Source: Eubacteriales bacterium (lineage in GTDB: Bacteria > Bacillota > Clostridia > Christensenellales > UMGS416). Taken from it: DNA of 7,661 bases. This document shows, in pieces, positions 1 through 6,447 of the stretch. Location: assembly GCA_028709505.1 (NCBI GenBank), contig JAQVWW010000044.1, positions 1-7,661 of the forward strand, read 5' to 3'. Each line of letters opens with the position of its first letter. The stretch's first letter is position 1. The position numbers were made by a program, and so were the translations under genes. The notes under the pieces are model-generated. The model made no database searches. It saw nothing but the letters and a program-made list of their open reading frames with translations, and had not been told where the DNA came from.

Positions 1-242
1 TTACGCACACAAATAGGGCGGATAAATGCCCTATCCTCGGCGGCGATAAAGCCGCACCGCCCGCATGTAAAAAGCCGCCCGGCAGCGCGGCCTTTTTAAG
101 GGGCGCCAGCGAGGCGGACGGATAGGGGCTGTACCATACAAAGGGCAATCGTTTACGCATACAAATAGGGCGGATAAATGCCCTATCCTCGACGGAGACA
201 AAGCCGCACCGCCCGCATGAAAAAAGCCGCCCGGCAGAGCGG
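1..242. repeat. Imperfect 90-bp direct repeat (two copies, 152-bp offset)
   Basis: Positions 1-90 and 153-242 align without gaps and differ at about six positions. Each copy holds the same two structures. The first is a 7-bp inverted repeat, ATAGGGC/GCCCTAT (13-19 with 28-34; 165-171 with 180-186), around an 8-nt loop. The second is a GC-rich stem described separately as a terminator. In copy 2 the base change at the loop edge leaves the second stem paired (AGCCGC/GCGGCT), which suggests that the structure matters more than the sequence. Sequence between the copies (91-152) has no clear match after copy 2. The first copy starts at the window edge, so the array may extend to the left. No transposase or terminal repeat is visible. 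It may be an intergenic repeat family of this genome; this cannot be judged from one window. Confidence 0.85.
69..97. terminator. Bidirectional terminator-like hairpin in repeat copy 1
   Basis: Stem GCCGC (74-78) pairs with GCGGC (87-91) around an 8-nt loop. It is followed by five T on the plus strand (93-97) and, read on the minus strand, by five T (complement of 69-73). Either strand therefore has a stem plus U-tract. No gene lies between it and the cyclase end, so it could back up termination of that minus-strand transcript. Confidence 0.5.
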
Positions 243-244
243 CT
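220..244 (-). terminator. Terminator-like hairpin in repeat copy 2
   Basis: Read on the minus strand, AGCCGC (239-244) pairs with GCGGCT (225-230) around an 8-nt loop, followed directly by a T-tract (complement of 220-225). It lies about 260 nt beyond the stop of the cyclase gene, in the right orientation to end that transcript. Unlike copy 1 it has no T-tract on the plus strand. Confidence 0.55.
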
Positions 245-502
245 ACACAGACGGCAGCGGCGGTACGGGCTTTGGCGTACCCGCTGCGCCAATGGGAAAG
301 AGTTGCCAATAAGCGTAACGGCGGCGTATCCGTCAAAACCCGGCGCGGCATCCGTAGGCTATAAAATGCGGCATGGGCCAACGGAAGAAAGGACGATATT
401 TGAAAACCGCGTGCGGTTTGATCCGTGGGAGACGTCCGCAGAGCAGATAGGCATGCGCGCTTTAGCCGGAAGTATTGCCTGCATGCCCCCGGCGCGGCAC
501 CG
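243..502. other. Gene-free stretch downstream of the cyclase
   Basis: No convincing coding frame is present; open frames here lack ribosome binding sites and recognisable protein features. The one structure I see is AAACCGC (404-410) against GCGGTTT (413-419). On the minus strand this gives a short hairpin followed by TTTTC, a weak terminator candidate about 85 nt after the cyclase stop. Confidence 0.5.
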
Positions 503-1597
503 TTACAGGCCGATCTGCACCGTGTTTTTGCCGGTGTTTTTGCCGGTGTACATCAGGGCGTCGGCTTCTTGCACCAGGCTTCCAAAGGTTGAGCTTTCTT
601 TCATCGGCACCACGCCGAAGCTGCAGGTGACCGGCATGTCGCTGACCAGCGGCGTATCTTCAATGGCTTTCTGAATGCGCCGGCACAACCGCCCGGCATT
701 TTCCAGCGTGATGTTGGGCAGCAGCAGCAAAAATTCGTCGCCGCCCCAGCGGGCCAAAATATCGGTCTCGCGGGACTGGCTTCGGATGATGCCGGCCAGG
801 TTGACCAGCAGCGCATCGCCGCCCGAATGGCCGTGCCGGTCGTTGACGGCTTTGAGATCGTCGACGTCGATAAAGACCAGTGCCAGCGGCAGGTTCTGCC
901 GGTGGCAGAACTTGAGCCACCGATCGGCTTCCTCCTCCATCTTGTACCGGTTGGCGGCGTTGGTCAGATAGTCGGTGGAGCTGAGGCGCTCCAAACGGTG
1001 CTTTGAGATGAATTCGCCGCGCTGGTGCTTCTCGCGGTTTCGCGCCGACAGCGCGCTGAGCAGGATAATCGCCGCCATGTAGGTTACCGACGCGCCGTAC
1101 TGCATCGTATCGACGTGCTCCAAAAACAGCGCAGCGCACAAAAAGAAACCGATGGCGCCGGGGACGGCGGCCAGCAGCTTGTATTCCCATTGGTTGGGCA
1201 GCAGAAAAAAGATTAGGATGATGGTGATCATGCCCAGCGTCTGGATTAAAAAATCCGGACGATCATAGAGAGTGAACACCAGCAGAAAAATAATGACGCC
1301 CACCAGTTCACAGATGGTTACGAGTATCGAAAAGATGTAAAGTGTCTTGACGCGCCGGATGACCCACGCTATCGCCAGCAAAAACAACGAAAAAAATGCC
1401 CGCAGCAGCACGATGCTCGTCCGATGCACCAAGTCATCGGTGAGGATCAAATCGGGCACCAGCAGCAGCAGGTTGAATAGCGCGATAACCAGTATCATGA
1501 TGTGTACATATTTTTGAAACGAGCACAGCTTGTACGCCTGATAGGCTGCCTGTACGGCAGCCTGCGTGATATCGGGTTGCTTACATTTTTTGCTCAA
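503..1597 (-). CDS. Membrane diguanylate cyclase (6 TM + GGDEF)
   Basis: Makes the second messenger c-di-GMP from two GTP at the inner face of the membrane. The 364-aa protein has about six hydrophobic segments (near residues 31-52, 61-80, 87-110, 116-134, 140-159, 169-186), followed by a cytoplasmic GGDEF domain from about residue 200. The signature GGDEF is intact at 285-289, the metal-binding aspartate region FIDVDD is at 242-247, and the product-inhibition I-site RETD (276-279) sits exactly five residues before GGDEF. An active, feedback-inhibited enzyme is therefore expected. The start is TTG at 1595-1597, because GGGAGG lies 9 nt upstream; the longer frame to 1684 is Arg-rich and has no such site. 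The membrane domain has no recognised ligand-binding fold, so the input signal is unknown. The usual DxLTGLxNR lead motif reads DYLTNAANR. The C-terminus carries TGKN twice (351-358), encoded by an exact 12-bp tandem duplication. The gene stands alone, with 252 bp separating it from the lipoprotein gene upstream. Confidence 0.93.
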   Translation of the reverse strand: MSKKCKQPDITQAAVQAAYQAYKLCSFQKYVHIMILVIALFNLLLLVPDLILTDDLVHRTSIVLLRAFFSLFLLAIAWVIRRVKTLYIFSILVTICELVGVIIFLLVFTLYDRPDFLIQTLGMITIILIFFLLPNQWEYKLLAAVPGAIGFFLCAALFLEHVDTMQYGASVTYMAAIILLSALSARNREKHQRGEFISKHRLERLSSTDYLTNAANRYKMEEEADRWLKFCHRQNLPLALVFIDVDDLKAVNDRHGHSGGDALLVNLAGIIRSQSRETDILARWGGDEFLLLLPNITLENAGRLCRRIQKAIEDTPLVSDMPVTCSFGVVPMKESSTFGSLVQEADALMYTGKNTGKNTVQIGL

Positions 1598-1606
1598 AAA
1601 GATGTC

Positions 1607-1612
1607 CCTCCC
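1607..1612 (-). promoter_or_regulatory. Ribosome binding site fixing the TTG start of the cyclase
   Basis: The minus strand reads GGGAGG, then 9 nt, then TTG (1595-1597). No other start in this frame has a comparable site, so the annotated protein is 29 residues shorter than the maximal open frame. Confidence 0.75.
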
Positions 1613-1702
1613 AGGAGTGCATATCGATGCGGGTAGAAATTGCCCTATCCGCGCCCGCCGGCTGCGTCGCAAACGGGGCCGCAAACGCCGCCGCAGCGGT
1701 AA

Positions 1703-1708
1703 ATCATA
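1703..1708 (-). promoter_or_regulatory. Possible -10 element for the cyclase gene
   Basis: On the minus strand TATGAT follows a run of seven T in the only AT-rich patch upstream of the cyclase. A good -35 element is not visible at the usual spacing. If used, the leader would be about 100 nt. I see no c-di-GMP riboswitch (GEMM) signature in that leader. Confidence 0.25.
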
Positions 1709-1849
1709 TCAAAAAAAGGTATCCCGCCTTACGATGGTTGTGACCGCGCCGGAAAGAAACGCAACGCCGCCAAAGCAAGCCTGAAAAGTGCCGCCGCGCC
1801 GCAAAAGCCGCGCTCAGGCGCCTATCCGGCCCGTAAGAGAAGGCCCGTA

Positions 1850-2479
1850 TCACGCAACGGCGGAGCCGATAAAAATGCTTATCACCGCATCGTCGGCAAA
1901 GGTATAAGTCAGGCCGCCCGCAGCGCTGCCGGCTACAATGGTATCGGATGTGGCGTCGGCCAAAGGGTCAATTTCAGCGGCATAGGCGGTAAGTACCGCC
2001 TGCCGGCTGCTGCCGATGCCAATGCCCCGCAGAGTGGTAAGTGCGCAGGGTGCGACGGCAGTGATGGAGTAGACGCTGAACGGTTGCTCGGAATCGGGAT
2101 CCCGCGCCATATCCAGCGAAAGCCCTTGACTTTCGTAGACCCAGAGCGCGTGCTCCAGACCGTCGGCGCCCCATACGACGGCGGGGCTTTGCTGCCCGTG
2201 GCCCAGCGTGGCGATAAGCCGGCTTTGGGGCATATCCAGCCGCACGTCGCCCAGCGCTTCGGCCAGCATCAGATCAAACCCCAGCCGGGCATAATCGGTG
2301 GCCGGCACAATGGAAGGCATGGCCGCCGGCGCGGCCGACGACTGGGGAGAACGGGTGGCCAACGTTGTAGCGGCGGGCGACGGTGCAAAGGGCGTGGAAA
2401 CCACGGCATTTTCCTGCCGGGCGCACCCGCCGGCCCATAACAGCACCAGGCACAGCAGCGCCGTCAGCGTCATTTTCAT
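1850..2479 (-). CDS. Predicted lipoprotein with two SmpA/BamE-like half-repeats
   Basis: A secreted, probably membrane-anchored protein of 209 aa with unknown function. The N-terminus is a short signal peptide (MKMTLT, then a hydrophobic stretch 5-16) ending at a lipobox-like AGGC, with the lipidated cysteine at residue 19. The -3 position is Ala rather than the usual Leu, so lipidation is likely but not certain. Residues 25-61 form an Ala/Ser/Pro/Thr-rich linker. The rest looks like two related units. One starts at G77 (pattern G-V-R-L-D-M-P-Q-S-R-L...L-G93), the other at G152 (G-I-G-I-G-S-S-R-Q-A-V-L-T-A-Y). This resembles the G-x-x-x-G-x-S-x-x-x-V-x-x-x-(Y/L)-G pattern of small SmpA/BamE-like domains in Firmicute lipoproteins. 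GGGAGG sits 4 nt before the chosen ATG; a second ATG two codons later (2471-2473) has 10-nt spacing and is also possible. The maximal open frame starts at a TTG overlapping that binding site and is rejected. Confidence 0.8.
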   Translation of the reverse strand: MKMTLTALLCLVLLWAGGCARQENAVVSTPFAPSPAATTLATRSPQSSAAPAAMPSIVPATDYARLGFDLMLAEALGDVRLDMPQSRLIATLGHGQQSPAVVWGADGLEHALWVYESQGLSLDMARDPDSEQPFSVYSITAVAPCALTTLRGIGIGSSRQAVLTAYAAEIDPLADATSDTIVAGSAAGGLTYTFADDAVISIFIGSAVA

Positions 2480-2557
2480 AAACCCTCCCAAGCGCCGCCC
2501 GCTGGGCGAAAAAATTTACCGGGGCAAAGCCACCGCAAAAGAAAAATATTCATTTAT

Positions 2558-2563
2558 ATTATA
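2558..2563 (-). promoter_or_regulatory. Possible -10 element for the lipoprotein gene
   Basis: A consensus TATAAT on the minus strand lies in a markedly AT-rich stretch (2541-2575), about 79 nt upstream of the ATG. The sequence at the -35 position (complement of 2581-2586, GGAAAA) is poor, so this is a moderate call. Confidence 0.4.
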
Positions 2564-2927
2564 TTCCTAATAGCTAGCGCTTTTCCATCCCATAAAATGC
2601 AGCCGGACGGCAATTTCTGGTTGCCTCGACCGGCTTTGCCGGAAAAAGATCGGCTAACGTTACATCCGGCGACCGATGGGGTGCGCAGGCGCAACGGACG
2701 GCGACAGGCCGCTATGCCGCATTCGACGCGATGCGCCGCGCGAAAAAACGACTTTTGGGACGGCGAACGCCGCAAGCATACCACGCAAAGGCGCCGCATA
2801 ATCATCGGGGTTGCTATTTCCTGAGGCGATCGGGAAAATGCAGGGCAGCGGACCGGAGGGCAGGCAGGCTGTGGGAGGACGTGGACGCCTGTGCAAATAC
2901 AGCGTCAGAGGGACTATTTGGGCCGAA

Positions 2928-3096
2928 CAGAGCATCGGCAGCCTGTGGAAATTTCGCTGGGCGACGGCGATGGCGGCCACGCAGACGGGCGGTGCGCGTA
3001 TGCAGAATGTGCAGCGCGCGAAGAAGCGTTGCGTAAACGCGGCGCACAGCGGCAACAAGGCGCGGCGCTGGACTGGGCAGAGCATCGGCAGCCTGT
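2928..3096. repeat. Exact 19-bp direct repeat at 150-bp spacing
   Basis: The sequence CAGAGCATCGGCAGCCTGT occurs at 2928-2946 and again at 3078-3096. The offset is exactly 150 bp (50 codons), so both copies read in the same frame. Upstream of each copy there is weaker similarity, beginning with ACAGCG about 30 nt before (2899 and 3046). This suggests two diverged copies of a longer unit rather than a chance match. Confidence 0.7.
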
Positions 3097-3130
3097 AACC
3101 CCTTAGCGGTTCAAACCGGCGGGCGGCCAC

Positions 3131-3154
3131 GGGCAGGGGTGTGGGTGTATGGGG
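3131..3154 (+). other. G-quadruplex-type motif
   Basis: Four runs of at least three G (3131-3133, 3136-3139, 3143-3145, 3151-3154) are separated by loops of 2, 3 and 5 nt on the plus strand, meeting the usual sequence rule for an intramolecular G-quadruplex. It lies in non-coding DNA about 240 bp beyond the 3' end of the oxidoreductase operon. Folding is an inference from sequence only. Confidence 0.5.
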
Positions 3155-3352
3155 TGGTGCGCTCCGCGGCCCGGTAGCGGCGCATAAAGGGCGCAGCGCT
3201 GCGGCGTGTTAGCCAGCATAGGCGCCGTCCATGGCGCTTCGGGTTACAAAACAGCAGCCCGATACCCGGCGCATAGAACACGGATACGCCGTCAACCGGC
3301 CGGCTTGCCGTGTCGCCGGCAGGGGCCCGCCCGGGAACAAAACACGGGCCGC

Positions 3353-3372
3353 CAAAATCCTTTCGGATTTTG
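3353..3372 (-). terminator. Terminator of the oxidoreductase operon
   Basis: A perfect 8-bp inverted repeat, CAAAATCC/GGATTTTG, flanks a 4-nt loop that reads GAAA on the minus strand, a stable GNRA tetraloop. The 3' arm itself supplies a run of four U. It begins 23 nt after the stop codon of the last gene of the minus-strand operon, which is the expected place for the transcript end. Confidence 0.7.
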
Positions 3373-3395
3373 ACAGCCCGCTACTGGGCTTGCGC

Positions 3396-4316
3396 TTAGG
3401 GCAGGATGTTGCCGGCGGCGCGGTAGATGTCGTACCACTGCGCGCGGGTCAGCGTGATATCCGCCGCCTTGACGCAATCCTGGAGGCGCCCGGCGTTCAT
3501 CGTGCCGGTTATCGGCTGCATGCGCGCCGGATGGCGCAGCAGCCAGGCCAGCGCGATGGTGGTGTTGGCCACGCCGTACTGGGCGGGAATCTCGTCAATT
3601 TTGGTGTTGAGCTGCGGGAACTTGGCGTTGTCCAGGAACACGCCCTCGAAGAAGCCGTACTGGAACGGCGACCAGGGCTGTATGGTGATGTCGTTGAGCC
3701 GGCAGAAGTCCAGCACGCCGCCGTCGCGGTTGACAGCGTCGTTATCCAGCATGTTGACGTGCAGGCCGGCGGAGATCATCGTGGCGTTGGTGATGCTCAG
3801 CTGCAGCTGGTTGGCCACGATGGGCTGGCATACATACTTTTGCAGCAGCCGTATCTGCCCGGGGTTCTGGTTGGATACGCCAAAATGGCGCACCTTGCCG
3901 CTGCAAAAGAGCGTATCAAAGGCTTCGGCCACGTCCTCGGGCTCCACCAGCGCGTCGGGCCGGTGCAGCAGCAGCACGTCCAGATAGTCGGTTTTCAGCC
4001 GCTGTAAGCTGCCGTCCACCGCCTGCAGAATGTGTTCCTTGGAAAAATCAAACATGCCCTTGCCAATGCCGCATTTGGATTGGAGAATCACCTTTTCCCG
4101 CATGTCGGCGGTCATGGGCAGCGCGTCGGCGAATACCTCCTCGCAGGCTCCGCCGCCGTAGATATCGGCATGGTCGAAGAAGTTGGCGCCCAGCTCCAAC
4201 GCCGTGCGCAAAAAGCGCTGGGCCTCGGGCTTGCTCAGGCCGTTGATGCGCATGCAGCCCACGGCCAGCACCGGTACGGTTAAGTCGGATGTGCCCAGTT
4301 TCATCGTGCGAAGCAT
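3396..4316 (-). CDS. YdhF-like aldo/keto reductase
   Basis: NAD(P)H-dependent oxidoreductase of the aldo/keto reductase superfamily, a cytoplasmic (alpha/beta)8 barrel that reduces aldehydes or ketones to alcohols. At 306 aa it is full length. The catalytic tetrad is visible as D48, Y53 (in HADIYGG), K81 (in SKCGI) and H118 (in LLLHRPD). These motifs, the SGKVRHFGVSN stretch near residues 140-150 and the C-terminal ending with QW-x-x-I/Y-x-AA-G match E. coli YdhF rather than the classical aldose-reductase branch. The substrate of that subgroup is poorly defined. The start ATG has AGGAGG 7 nt upstream (4324-4329), directly abutting the stop codon of the preceding alcohol dehydrogenase; the genes are 13 nt apart and surely co-transcribed. 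It is the last gene of the operon, followed by a hairpin terminator. Confidence 0.92.
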   Translation of the reverse strand: MLRTMKLGTSDLTVPVLAVGCMRINGLSKPEAQRFLRTALELGANFFDHADIYGGGACEEVFADALPMTADMREKVILQSKCGIGKGMFDFSKEHILQAVDGSLQRLKTDYLDVLLLHRPDALVEPEDVAEAFDTLFCSGKVRHFGVSNQNPGQIRLLQKYVCQPIVANQLQLSITNATMISAGLHVNMLDNDAVNRDGGVLDFCRLNDITIQPWSPFQYGFFEGVFLDNAKFPQLNTKIDEIPAQYGVANTTIALAWLLRHPARMQPITGTMNAGRLQDCVKAADITLTRAQWYDIYRAAGNILP

Positions 4317-4329
4317 GGAGAAACCTCCT

Positions 4330-5508
4330 TTATTTGGCCAGCTGGTAGATAGCCAGCACGTCCTGCCAGTTCAGCTTTTGCAGCCCGCCGACGGTATGCT
4401 CGCGGCCGTAGGCCACGCCGGTGCACTTCTTGGCCATCCGCTCCAGGTTGGCCTCGTCGATGCCCAGCTCGGCCAAGCTGCCGGGCAGGCCCATCTTGCC
4501 GAAGAACTCCTTTAACCGGGCGATGCCTTCCAGCACGAGGGCGTCGGCGTCGCGGTAGCTGCCTTGCACGCCCATAACGTTGACGGCGAACTGTACGAAC
4601 ATGTTGACGTTGGTCTTATAGACGTATTGCATCCAGGCCGGCGTCAGCACAGCCAGGCCGGCGCCGTGGGCCACGTCGTAAATGGCGCTGAGCTCGTGCT
4701 CCATGGCGTGGCAGGCCCAGTCCTGGGCGCGGCCCAGGCCCAGGATGTCGTTGTGGGCGATGGTGCCGCCAAAGCCCACCTGGCACCAGGCTTCGTAATT
4801 GCGCGGGTCTTCGTGCACCAGCAGCGCGTTTTTCATGATGGTCTGCAACGTGGCTTCGCACAGGCCGTCGGTTAAGTCGGTGTGCGTGGTGTTGGTGAAG
4901 TACCGCTCGAAGATATGGCTCATCATGTCGGCCACGCCGTTGGCCACCTGATTGGCCGGCAGCGAGTAAAACAGCTCCGGGTTGACCACGCTGAGCACCG
5001 GGCGCAGATGCGGGTCGCCGTAGCCCAGTTTCATCTGCTTTTCTTCGTTGGTGATGACGCTGCTGTCGCTGGATTCGCTGCCGGCGGCGGGGATGGTCAG
5101 CACCGTGGCCACCGGAAGGTTTTTTTCCGCCGGGATGCGCTGTTCATAGAGGTCCCAGACGTCGCCGGCGTAATAGTAGCCGACGGAAATGGCCTTGGCC
5201 GAGTCGATGGTGCTGCCGCCGCCCACGGCCAGGATAAGATCCACGCCTTCCTTTTTGCACAGCGCAATACCCTCATGCACCAAGGACAGGCGCGGATTGG
5301 GCACCACGCCGCCCAGCTCGACAAACTCCAGCCCGGCTTCGCGCAGCGAGGCGGTGACGGCGTCGTAAAGCCCGCTGCGCTTGATGCTGCCGCCGCCGTA
5401 ATGCAGCAGAACCTTGCGGGCGTAGGGCTTTAGCAAAGCGCCGATTTGTGATTGCGTATCCTTGCCAAATACGATACGCGTGGGGATGTGAAGATCAAAA
5501 TTCAACAT
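4330..5508 (-). CDS. Iron-dependent alcohol dehydrogenase (YqhD/butanol dehydrogenase type)
   Basis: Cytoplasmic group III (iron-type) alcohol dehydrogenase that interconverts aldehydes and alcohols, normally in the reducing direction in this subfamily. At 392 aa it is full length. The N-terminal nucleotide-binding half has YGGGSIKRSGLYD (37-49), typical of the NADPH-preferring YqhD and clostridial butanol dehydrogenases, and AVGGGSTIDSAKAI (94-107). The metal ligands expected by alignment with YqhD fall at the same numbers here: D194, H198, H267 and H281. The TIPAAGSE motif is at 138-145. The start ATG has AAAGGAG 8 nt upstream and lies 36 nt after the stop of the upstream aldo/keto reductase, with no terminator between. 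YqhD is known in E. coli as a scavenger of short-chain and toxic aldehydes, which fits the neighbours. A fermentative role in alcohol formation is the alternative. Confidence 0.95.
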   Translation of the reverse strand: MLNFDLHIPTRIVFGKDTQSQIGALLKPYARKVLLHYGGGSIKRSGLYDAVTASLREAGLEFVELGGVVPNPRLSLVHEGIALCKKEGVDLILAVGGGSTIDSAKAISVGYYYAGDVWDLYEQRIPAEKNLPVATVLTIPAAGSESSDSSVITNEEKQMKLGYGDPHLRPVLSVVNPELFYSLPANQVANGVADMMSHIFERYFTNTTHTDLTDGLCEATLQTIMKNALLVHEDPRNYEAWCQVGFGGTIAHNDILGLGRAQDWACHAMEHELSAIYDVAHGAGLAVLTPAWMQYVYKTNVNMFVQFAVNVMGVQGSYRDADALVLEGIARLKEFFGKMGLPGSLAELGIDEANLERMAKKCTGVAYGREHTVGGLQKLNWQDVLAIYQLAK

Positions 5509-5544
5509 GGCGAGCGCTCCTTTGCATCGGTTGATGAAACCACA

Positions 5545-6396
5545 TTAAAAAGTGGCCTTGTCCGGGTCGGTGGAATAGCCGCAGACGCCTTTCATATCGG
5601 CGATGGTCTGCACGTCGTCAGCGCTCAGCTCGAAATCGAACACGTGGGCGTTTTCGGCGATGCGTGACGGCGTTACAGACTTGGGCAGCGGCAAAAAGCC
5701 CATTTGCAAGCTCCAGCGGATGCAAATTTGGGCGATGCTTTTGCCATATTTGGCCGAAAGCGCCTGCATCTGGGGCACGTCGAATATCTTGCCGGTGCCC
5801 AGCGGGCTATAGGCTTGCAGCAGGATGTTGCGCTGCCGGCAGTAGGCTACCAGCTCGTCCTGCGTATCGCCGGGGCACAGGTGAATCTGGTTGACCATCG
5901 GCGCTACGGTGGCCGTCTTCATCAGCTCGTCCACATGATGGGCCAGGAAGTTGCTCACGCCAATGGATCGGATGCGCCCGGCCCGGTAGAATTCCTCAAA
6001 GGCCTTCCACGTGCCGGCGTTGGCCTGCTGCCAGCGGGAACGGGTGCGGATGGGGTTGGGCCAGTGGATTAAATACAAATCCAGATAGTCCATATCCAGC
6101 TTCTGCATCGTCTCTTCAAAGGCCGCCACCGTCTCTTCGTAGCCGTGGGCCGGGTTCTGCAGCTTGCTGGTGACGAAAATTTCGTCGCGGGGAATGCCGC
6201 TTTCTTGAATGGCGGCGCCCACGCTGCGTTCGTTGCCGTAGGCGGCGGCGGTATCGATATGACGGTAACCGCAGGCCAGCGCGGCCTTTACCGCCGCGGC
6301 GGCCACTGCGCCGTCGGGCGTCTGCCACGTGCCAAAGCCCACGCAGGGAATGCGCACGCCGTTGTGCAGCACATAGGAGTCGGTTAACGATTTCAT
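5545..6396 (-). CDS. YvgN/AKR5-like aldo/keto reductase (methylglyoxal or 2,5-diketogluconate reductase type)
   Basis: NADPH-dependent reductase of small aldehydes and ketoaldehydes, 283 aa, full length. The tetrad is D48, Y53 (in HIDTAAAYGNE), K78 (in VTSKL) and H111 (in LYLIHWP). The LPKS...RI motif near residues 238-246 is the usual binding site for the NADPH adenosine phosphate. Overall order and the ending (PDKATF, compare PDELLF) resemble Bacillus YvgN, a glyoxal/methylglyoxal reductase. One deviation is that the conserved NQ-x-E-x-HP segment reads NQIHLCPGD, with the Glu and His replaced by His and Cys. The start is the ATG with AGGAGG 5 nt upstream; the maximal open frame begins 14 codons earlier but without a binding site. 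It is the first gene of a three-gene minus-strand operon expressed from the MerR-type promoter at 6448-6478. Confidence 0.94.
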   Translation of the reverse strand: MKSLTDSYVLHNGVRIPCVGFGTWQTPDGAVAAAAVKAALACGYRHIDTAAAYGNERSVGAAIQESGIPRDEIFVTSKLQNPAHGYEETVAAFEETMQKLDMDYLDLYLIHWPNPIRTRSRWQQANAGTWKAFEEFYRAGRIRSIGVSNFLAHHVDELMKTATVAPMVNQIHLCPGDTQDELVAYCRQRNILLQAYSPLGTGKIFDVPQMQALSAKYGKSIAQICIRWSLQMGFLPLPKSVTPSRIAENAHVFDFELSADDVQTIADMKGVCGYSTDPDKATF

Positions 6397-6401
6397 AGAT
6401 T

Positions 6402-6407
6402 CCTCCT
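6402..6407 (-). promoter_or_regulatory. Ribosome binding site fixing the YvgN-like start
   Basis: AGGAGG lies 5 nt before the ATG at 6394-6396 on the minus strand. It sets the start 14 codons downstream of the longest possible frame, whose first codons would lie next to the promoter's -10 element. Confidence 0.8.
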
Positions 6408-6414
6408 TTGTTAC

Positions 6415-6444
6415 TTGATACTCTATATGGTAAACCATTATAAT
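6415..6444 (+). promoter_or_regulatory. Promoter of the merR-methyltransferase operon
   Basis: TTGATA (6415-6420) and a consensus TATAAT (6439-6444) are separated by 18 bp, a standard sigma-A type spacing. Transcription would start near 6451, just before the palindrome at 6461-6470. A protein bound there would sit on the start-proximal region, consistent with autorepression. This promoter overlaps the -10 region and start point of the divergent promoter. Confidence 0.6.
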
Positions 6445-6447
6445 AAA

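Larger units (their letters stand above)
2565..3352. other. Gene-poor stretch with repeats and secondary-structure motifs
   Basis: Several frames stay open here on both strands, as expected in GC-rich DNA. None has a ribosome binding site or a recognisable domain, and the translations are rich in Arg, Cys, Pro and Ala in an uneven way. Contents that can be pointed to are a perfect small hairpin CCGGC-TTT-GCCGG (2630-2642), a 19-bp exact repeat at 2928 and 3078, and a G-quadruplex motif at 3131-3154. It could include the remains of a decayed gene, but I cannot name one. Confidence 0.5.

Noticed and set aside
31..381. 116-codon minus-strand frame over the left repeat
   Set aside because: The two repeat copies fall in different frames within it and no ribosome binding site precedes it. 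The repeat is better explained as a structured non-coding element.
1598..1780. Possible c-di-GMP riboswitch in the cyclase leader
   Set aside because: I looked for the conserved GEMM-I core and tetraloop-receptor pattern and did not find it.
1780..1849. Terminator for the lipoprotein gene
   Set aside because: Short GC-rich self-complementary bits exist (for example GCGC-CTGA-GCGC on the minus strand), but no stem is followed by a convincing T-tract.
2630..2642. Perfect hairpin CCGGC-TTT-GCCGG as a terminator
   Set aside because: The adjacent homopolymer is A on the plus strand and lies before the stem when read on the minus strand, so neither direction has a stem followed by T.
2660..3130. 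156-codon minus-strand frame in the gene-poor stretch
   Set aside because: Cys/Arg/Pro-rich translation without domain or start signal. Its RLPMLC repeats merely reflect the 150-bp nucleotide repeat. A decayed gene cannot be excluded.
3231..4007. 258-codon open frame on the plus strand, antisense to the YdhF-like reductase
   Set aside because: Its protein has no recognisable domain and no ribosome binding site. The opposite strand carries an intact enzyme with catalytic tetrad, so the frame is a by-product of GC-rich codon use.
4882..5433. 183-codon plus-strand frame across the alcohol dehydrogenase gene
   Set aside because: Antisense shadow of a well-supported iron alcohol dehydrogenase; composition is Gly/Ala/His/Val-rich with no family likeness.
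6437..6442. Minus-strand TATAAT as an alternative -10 for the reductase operon
   Set aside because: It is 30 bp from TTGACT and has no other -35 at usable spacing. TATATT at 19 bp fits the MerR geometry far better.
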